NCBI GenBank assembly: GCA_019120475.1
Contig: DWVA01000175.1
Span: 1-49,941 of the forward strand
Reading direction: 5' to 3'
From: Candidatus Blautia intestinipullorum
GTDB lineage: Bacteria > Bacillota > Clostridia > Lachnospirales > Lachnospiraceae
Length of the DNA stretch: 49,941 bases
The translations under genes and the position numbers were made by a program. Position 1 is the stretch's first letter, and every line of letters begins with the position of its first letter. Positions 47,136-49,941 of this stretch are shown in pieces. The notes under the pieces are model-generated. The model had not been told where the DNA came from. It ran no database searches and saw only the letters and a list, made by a program, of their open reading frames with translations.

Positions 47136-48752
47136 ATGAGAGAAAAATACGAGTCGTTGTCGCTGGCAACATTGAAGGATCTGGCGAAAGCAAGAGGACT
47201 GAAAGGAATTTCCGCCCTCAGAAAGCCGGAGTTGATTGAACGTATGCTTCAGGAGGACGAAAAAGAGGCGCAGGAGAAGAAAACGGCATCCGCGGAGGAA
47301 GAGCCGGCAGTGAGGGATGCTCAGGTTTTTCCGGCGGAAACTGAGCCGGAGGAAGCGGATCAGGAAAAGAATGAGACTGCAAAGGCAAGACCGGAAATTT
47401 TCCATGCGGAAGAAAACAGAGCCTCCTATGAAGGGAGAAGACGGAACCATCCGGAAGAAAGCCGCAGGATTTCCGGACGGGAGGATACAAGGCGGATGCG
47501 CGGCATCCAGGAAGAGAACAGAAGAAATTTTTCCAGTCAGGAAAACAGGAAGGTCCACAGCGGCCAGGGAACTTATTCCGTTCAGGCGGACGATGGAAGG
47601 ATGCCTGCGGAAACTGCCCAGCTTGACAGCGGAGAAAAGGCAAACGGGATTCTGGAAGTGCTTCCGGACGGATACGGCTTTATCCGCTGTGAAAATTATC
47701 TGCCGGGAGAAAATGATATCTATGTATCTCCTTCTCAGATACGGAGATTTAATCTGAAAACCGGAGATATCCTTCAGGGAAGTATCCGGATCAAAACCCA
47801 GGGAGAGAAATTCAGCGCTCTCCTCTATGTGACCTCCATTAATGGATTTCCCCCCAGCGAAGGACAGCGGCGCTACAATTTTGAAGATATGACGCCCATA
47901 TTCCCGAATGAGCGCCTTAAGATGGAACGGCCCGGGGGAACTGTGGCCATGAGGATCGTAGACCTGATCAGTCCTATCGGAAAGGGACAGAGGGGAATGA
48001 TCGTCTCTCCGCCCAAGGCAGGAAAGACCACTCTTTTAAAGGATGTGGCAAAATCTATCTTAAAGAACAATCCGGAGATGCACCTGATCATTCTTCTGAT
48101 CGACGAGCGCCCGGAGGAAGTGACAGATATCAAAGAAGCGATCCAGGGTCCGAATGTGGAAGTGATCTATTCTACCTTTGACGAACTTCCGGAACATCAT
48201 AAACGAGTATCAGAAATGGTGATCGAGAGAGCACGCCGCCTGGTGGAACACAAAAAGGACGTTACCATTCTTCTGGATTCTATTACAAGACTGGCAAGAG
48301 CCTACAATCTCTGTGTCCCTCCAAGCGGAAGAACGCTTTCCGGCGGTCTTGATCCCGCGGCGCTCCATATGCCGAAGAGATTTTTCGGAGCGGCGCGCAA
48401 TATGCGGGAAGGAGGAAGCCTGACCATTCTTGCTACGGCCCTTGTGGAAACAGGAAGCAAAATGGACGATGTGATCTACGAGGAATTTAAGGGAACAGGA
48501 AATATGGAGCTTGTACTTGACCGCAGGCTCCAGGAAAAGAGAGTGTTCCCGGCCATTGATATCCAAAAATCCGGCACCCGCCGGGAGGATCTTCTGTTAA
48601 GCCGGGAGGAACAGGAAACAGTGTATAATATGAGGAAAGCCCTGAACAGCCTGAAAGCTGACGAAGCTGTGGAACAGATCCTCAATATGTTTTCCAGAAC
48701 CCGGACAAACGCGGAATTTGTGCAGATGGCGAAAAAACAGAAATTTTTATAA
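47136..48752 (+). CDS. rho: Transcription termination factor Rho with a long disordered insertion
   Basis: 538 residues against about 420 in typical Rho. Residues 1-40 are the N-terminal Rho_N helix bundle ('LSLATLKDLAKARGLKG'). Residues about 42-160 are a low-complexity, highly charged stretch rich in Glu, Arg, Gln and Asn. The cold-shock RNA-binding domain starts near 166 ('GILEVLPDGYGFIRCENYLP'). The ATPase follows with Walker A 'PPKAGKTTLL' near 292, the Q-loop/R-loop segments 'DSITRLARAYNLCVPPSGRT' and 'EEFKGTGNMEL'. The motor is complete, so it should work as an RNA-dependent hexameric helicase. GAGG lies 6 bases before ATG 47136. Confidence 0.97.
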   Translation: MREKYESLSLATLKDLAKARGLKGISALRKPELIERMLQEDEKEAQEKKTASAEEEPAVRDAQVFPAETEPEEADQEKNETAKARPEIFHAEENRASYEGRRRNHPEESRRISGREDTRRMRGIQEENRRNFSSQENRKVHSGQGTYSVQADDGRMPAETAQLDSGEKANGILEVLPDGYGFIRCENYLPGENDIYVSPSQIRRFNLKTGDILQGSIRIKTQGEKFSALLYVTSINGFPPSEGQRRYNFEDMTPIFPNERLKMERPGGTVAMRIVDLISPIGKGQRGMIVSPPKAGKTTLLKDVAKSILKNNPEMHLIILLIDERPEEVTDIKEAIQGPNVEVIYSTFDELPEHHKRVSEMVIERARRLVEHKKDVTILLDSITRLARAYNLCVPPSGRTLSGGLDPAALHMPKRFFGAARNMREGGSLTILATALVETGSKMDDVIYEEFKGTGNMELVLDRRLQEKRVFPAIDIQKSGTRREDLLLSREEQETVYNMRKALNSLKADEAVEQILNMFSRTRTNAEFVQMAKKQKFL

Positions 48753-48757
48753 ACAGC

Positions 48758-48786
48758 TTGCATTTTAAGGCTTGATATGCTATAAT
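48758..48786 (+). promoter_or_regulatory. Sigma-A promoter of rpmE
   Basis: TTGCAT (48758-48763), 17-base spacer, TATAAT (48781-48786), with TG one base before the -10 (extended -10). Confidence 0.9.
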
Positions 48787-48861
48787 CAGAAAGCTGCAAA
48801 ATAGTAGATTCGTCTAGTTATATACGAATAGAAAATAGAAGACTATAGAGAGGTGAAAATC

Positions 48862-49065
48862 ATGCGTGAAGGAATCCATCCGAACTATCAGCAGGCAACC
48901 GTAACCTGTAACTGTGGAAACACATTTGTAACTGGTTCTGTAAAGAAAGATATCCATGTGGAAATCTGTTCCAAATGCCATCCGTTCTACACAGGACAGC
49001 AGAAAGCTGCTCAGGCTCGCGGACGTATTGATAAGTTCAATAAGAAATACGGCTTAAACAAATAA
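48862..49065 (+). CDS. rpmE: Ribosomal protein bL31, zinc-binding form
   Basis: 67 residues, normal L31 length. The four cysteines of the C+ type are present (CNC at 16/18 and CSKC at 37/40), so it binds zinc; the zinc-independent C- form, used under zinc starvation, is a different paralogue. 'MREGIHPNYQ' and 'HPFYTGQQK' are family hallmarks. AGAGGTG precedes ATG 48862. The rho-rpmE-(DUF1385) order is common in clostridia. It has its own strong promoter and terminator. Confidence 0.98.
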   Translation: MREGIHPNYQQATVTCNCGNTFVTGSVKKDIHVEICSKCHPFYTGQQKAAQARGRIDKFNKKYGLNK

Positions 49066-49092
49066 TCAGACACAATATAGGAAAGAGAGAAC

Positions 49093-49125
49093 AGGTTGAG
49101 GTTGGGAAATCTCAACCTTTCTTTG
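49093..49125 (+). terminator. Terminator after rpmE
   Basis: AGGTTGAG (49093-49100) and CTCAACCT (49111-49118) form an 8-bp stem, followed by TTCTTT. Only 24 bases separate it from the next gene, so some readthrough is likely. Confidence 0.82.
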
Positions 49126-49148
49126 CTTATAAGCAAGTGGAGACGAGA

Positions 49149-49941
49149 ATGAAATCATCAAATATCGGCGGTCAGGCGGTCATGGAAGGCATTATGATGA
49201 GACACAAGGATAAATATTCCGTTGGTGTCCGCCGGCCTGACGGTGAAATCGAATTAAAGATCGAAGATTATAAATGCACCTTTGGCAAAGCGAAATTTCT
49301 CCGCTGGCCTTTGATCCGGGGAGTAGTCAGCTTGGTGGACGGTCTTGTAATAGGAACAAAGTGCCTGATGTATTCCGCGGAGATCGCGGGAGATGAGGAG
49401 GACGAAGAAGAAGCCAGAAAGAACGCTTCTCTGTCTGAAGAAGAAAGAACTGCAAAGAAAGAAAAAGAAGACAGGCAGTTCAAATGGCTTCTGTATGTGA
49501 CGGTAGCGGTTTCCATCGTGGTTTCAGTCGCCGCATTCATGCTTCTTCCATATGCGCTTGCCAGCCTGATCCGGAAGGCGGGAGCTTCGGAATTCCTGGT
49601 AACGGTAGTGGAAGCCTTCGTGAAAATGGCGCTGTTCCTGGGATATATGTTCCTGATCTCCAGGATGAAGGATATCCAGAGAACCTTTATGTATCATGGG
49701 GCGGAGCATAAATGTATCAACTGCGTGGAGCATGGGCTACCCCTTACAGTGGAAAACGTGATGAAAAGCTCCAGACAGCATAAACGCTGCGGAACCAGCT
49801 TTTTGTTTCTGGTAATGCTGGTCAGCATCTGCCTTCATTTTATTTTTGTTCTTGTGCCGTTTTTCTGGCTTCGTCTTCTGGGACGTCTTCTGATGGTGCC
49901 TGTTGTGGCGGGAATTTCCTTTGAGATGATCCAGTGGGCCG
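49149..49941 (+). CDS. DUF1385 family membrane protein (3' end outside window)
   Basis: 264 residues are present and the frame is open at the end. The start 'NIGGQAVMEGIMMRHKDKYS' and 'YHGAEHKCINCVEHG' are hallmarks of DUF1385 (COG3872), a family of unknown function often next to rpmE and prmC in Firmicutes. Hydrophobic helices lie near residues 118-138, 150-172 and 218-250. An acidic/basic segment (about 76-112) lies before the first helix. GGAG (49139-49142) precedes ATG 49149. Confidence 0.92.
   Translation, partial: MKSSNIGGQAVMEGIMMRHKDKYSVGVRRPDGEIELKIEDYKCTFGKAKFLRWPLIRGVVSLVDGLVIGTKCLMYSAEIAGDEEDEEEARKNASLSEEERTAKKEKEDRQFKWLLYVTVAVSIVVSVAAFMLLPYALASLIRKAGASEFLVTVVEAFVKMALFLGYMFLISRMKDIQRTFMYHGAEHKCINCVEHGLPLTVENVMKSSRQHKRCGTSFLFLVMLVSICLHFIFVLVPFFWLRLLGRLLMVPVVAGISFEMIQWA

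Noticed and set aside
1..49941. CRISPR arrays, tRNA/rRNA genes, insertion sequences, prophage or integration sites
   Set aside because: No regularly spaced repeats, cloverleaf or rRNA-like sequences, transposase, integrase or phage genes were recognised.

Overview
The window looks like chromosomal DNA of an anaerobic, moderate-GC Firmicute of the class Clostridia, most likely a gut-type Lachnospiraceae relative. This rests on the gene set and on strong AGGAGG-type ribosome binding sites, sigma-A promoters with 17-bp spacers, intrinsic terminators, ECF vitamin transporters, a CspA-like subtilase and a threonine operon carrying a phosphoglycerate-mutase-like gene. No phage, insertion sequence, CRISPR array, rRNA or tRNA was seen. 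The species assignment is inference.

Layout. 1-4.1 kb: threonine/lysine operon (ACT protein, hom, ApgM-like putative homoserine kinase, lysC with a likely internal start for a regulatory subunit). 4.2-8.5 kb: a secreted repeat protein, a DUF975 membrane protein and tex. 8.6-17 kb: two divergent ABC import systems, a TrpXYZ-like system on the minus strand and a BMP/nucleoside-type system on the plus strand. 17-18.5 kb: a BirA-type operator, a bioB gene broken by an internal deletion, and bioY, so biotin uptake seems retained while this synthase copy is lost. 18.7-23.2 kb: small accessory genes, including a NifX-SlyD/FKBP fusion, a decayed membrane-protein gene, a macrodomain protein and ribU under an FMN riboswitch with two enlarged loops. 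23.2-26.5 kb: an ECF sigma/anti-sigma pair, a Nudix hydrolase and a sugar acetyltransferase.

26.5-31.7 kb is a complete PTS module: antiterminator target and terminator, EIICBA glucose-type transporter, BglG-family antiterminator, HPr and EI. The HPr keeps His15 but has Gln at the usual Ser46 position. 31.8-36.9 kb holds a sodium:solute symporter with an early leader terminator, a CspA-like subtilase, a membrane-anchored beta-lactamase-fold protein and a small helical protein.

36.9-45.5 kb is the least explained part. A PucR-type regulator diverges from an SDR, a 412-residue cysteine-rich protein of unknown family and a GcvT-like folate-dependent C1 transferase. A FadR/GntR regulator, an Ldh2-family dehydrogenase and a malic enzyme follow. 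A FadR-like operator lies inside the Ldh2 promoter and a second lies just downstream. I read this as a catabolic island that may demethylate and oxidise an unknown substrate towards pyruvate; the substrate is not known. 45.5-49.9 kb: a hisC-type aminotransferase behind a ten-codon coupled ORF, rho with a long disordered insertion, rpmE and the start of a DUF1385 gene.
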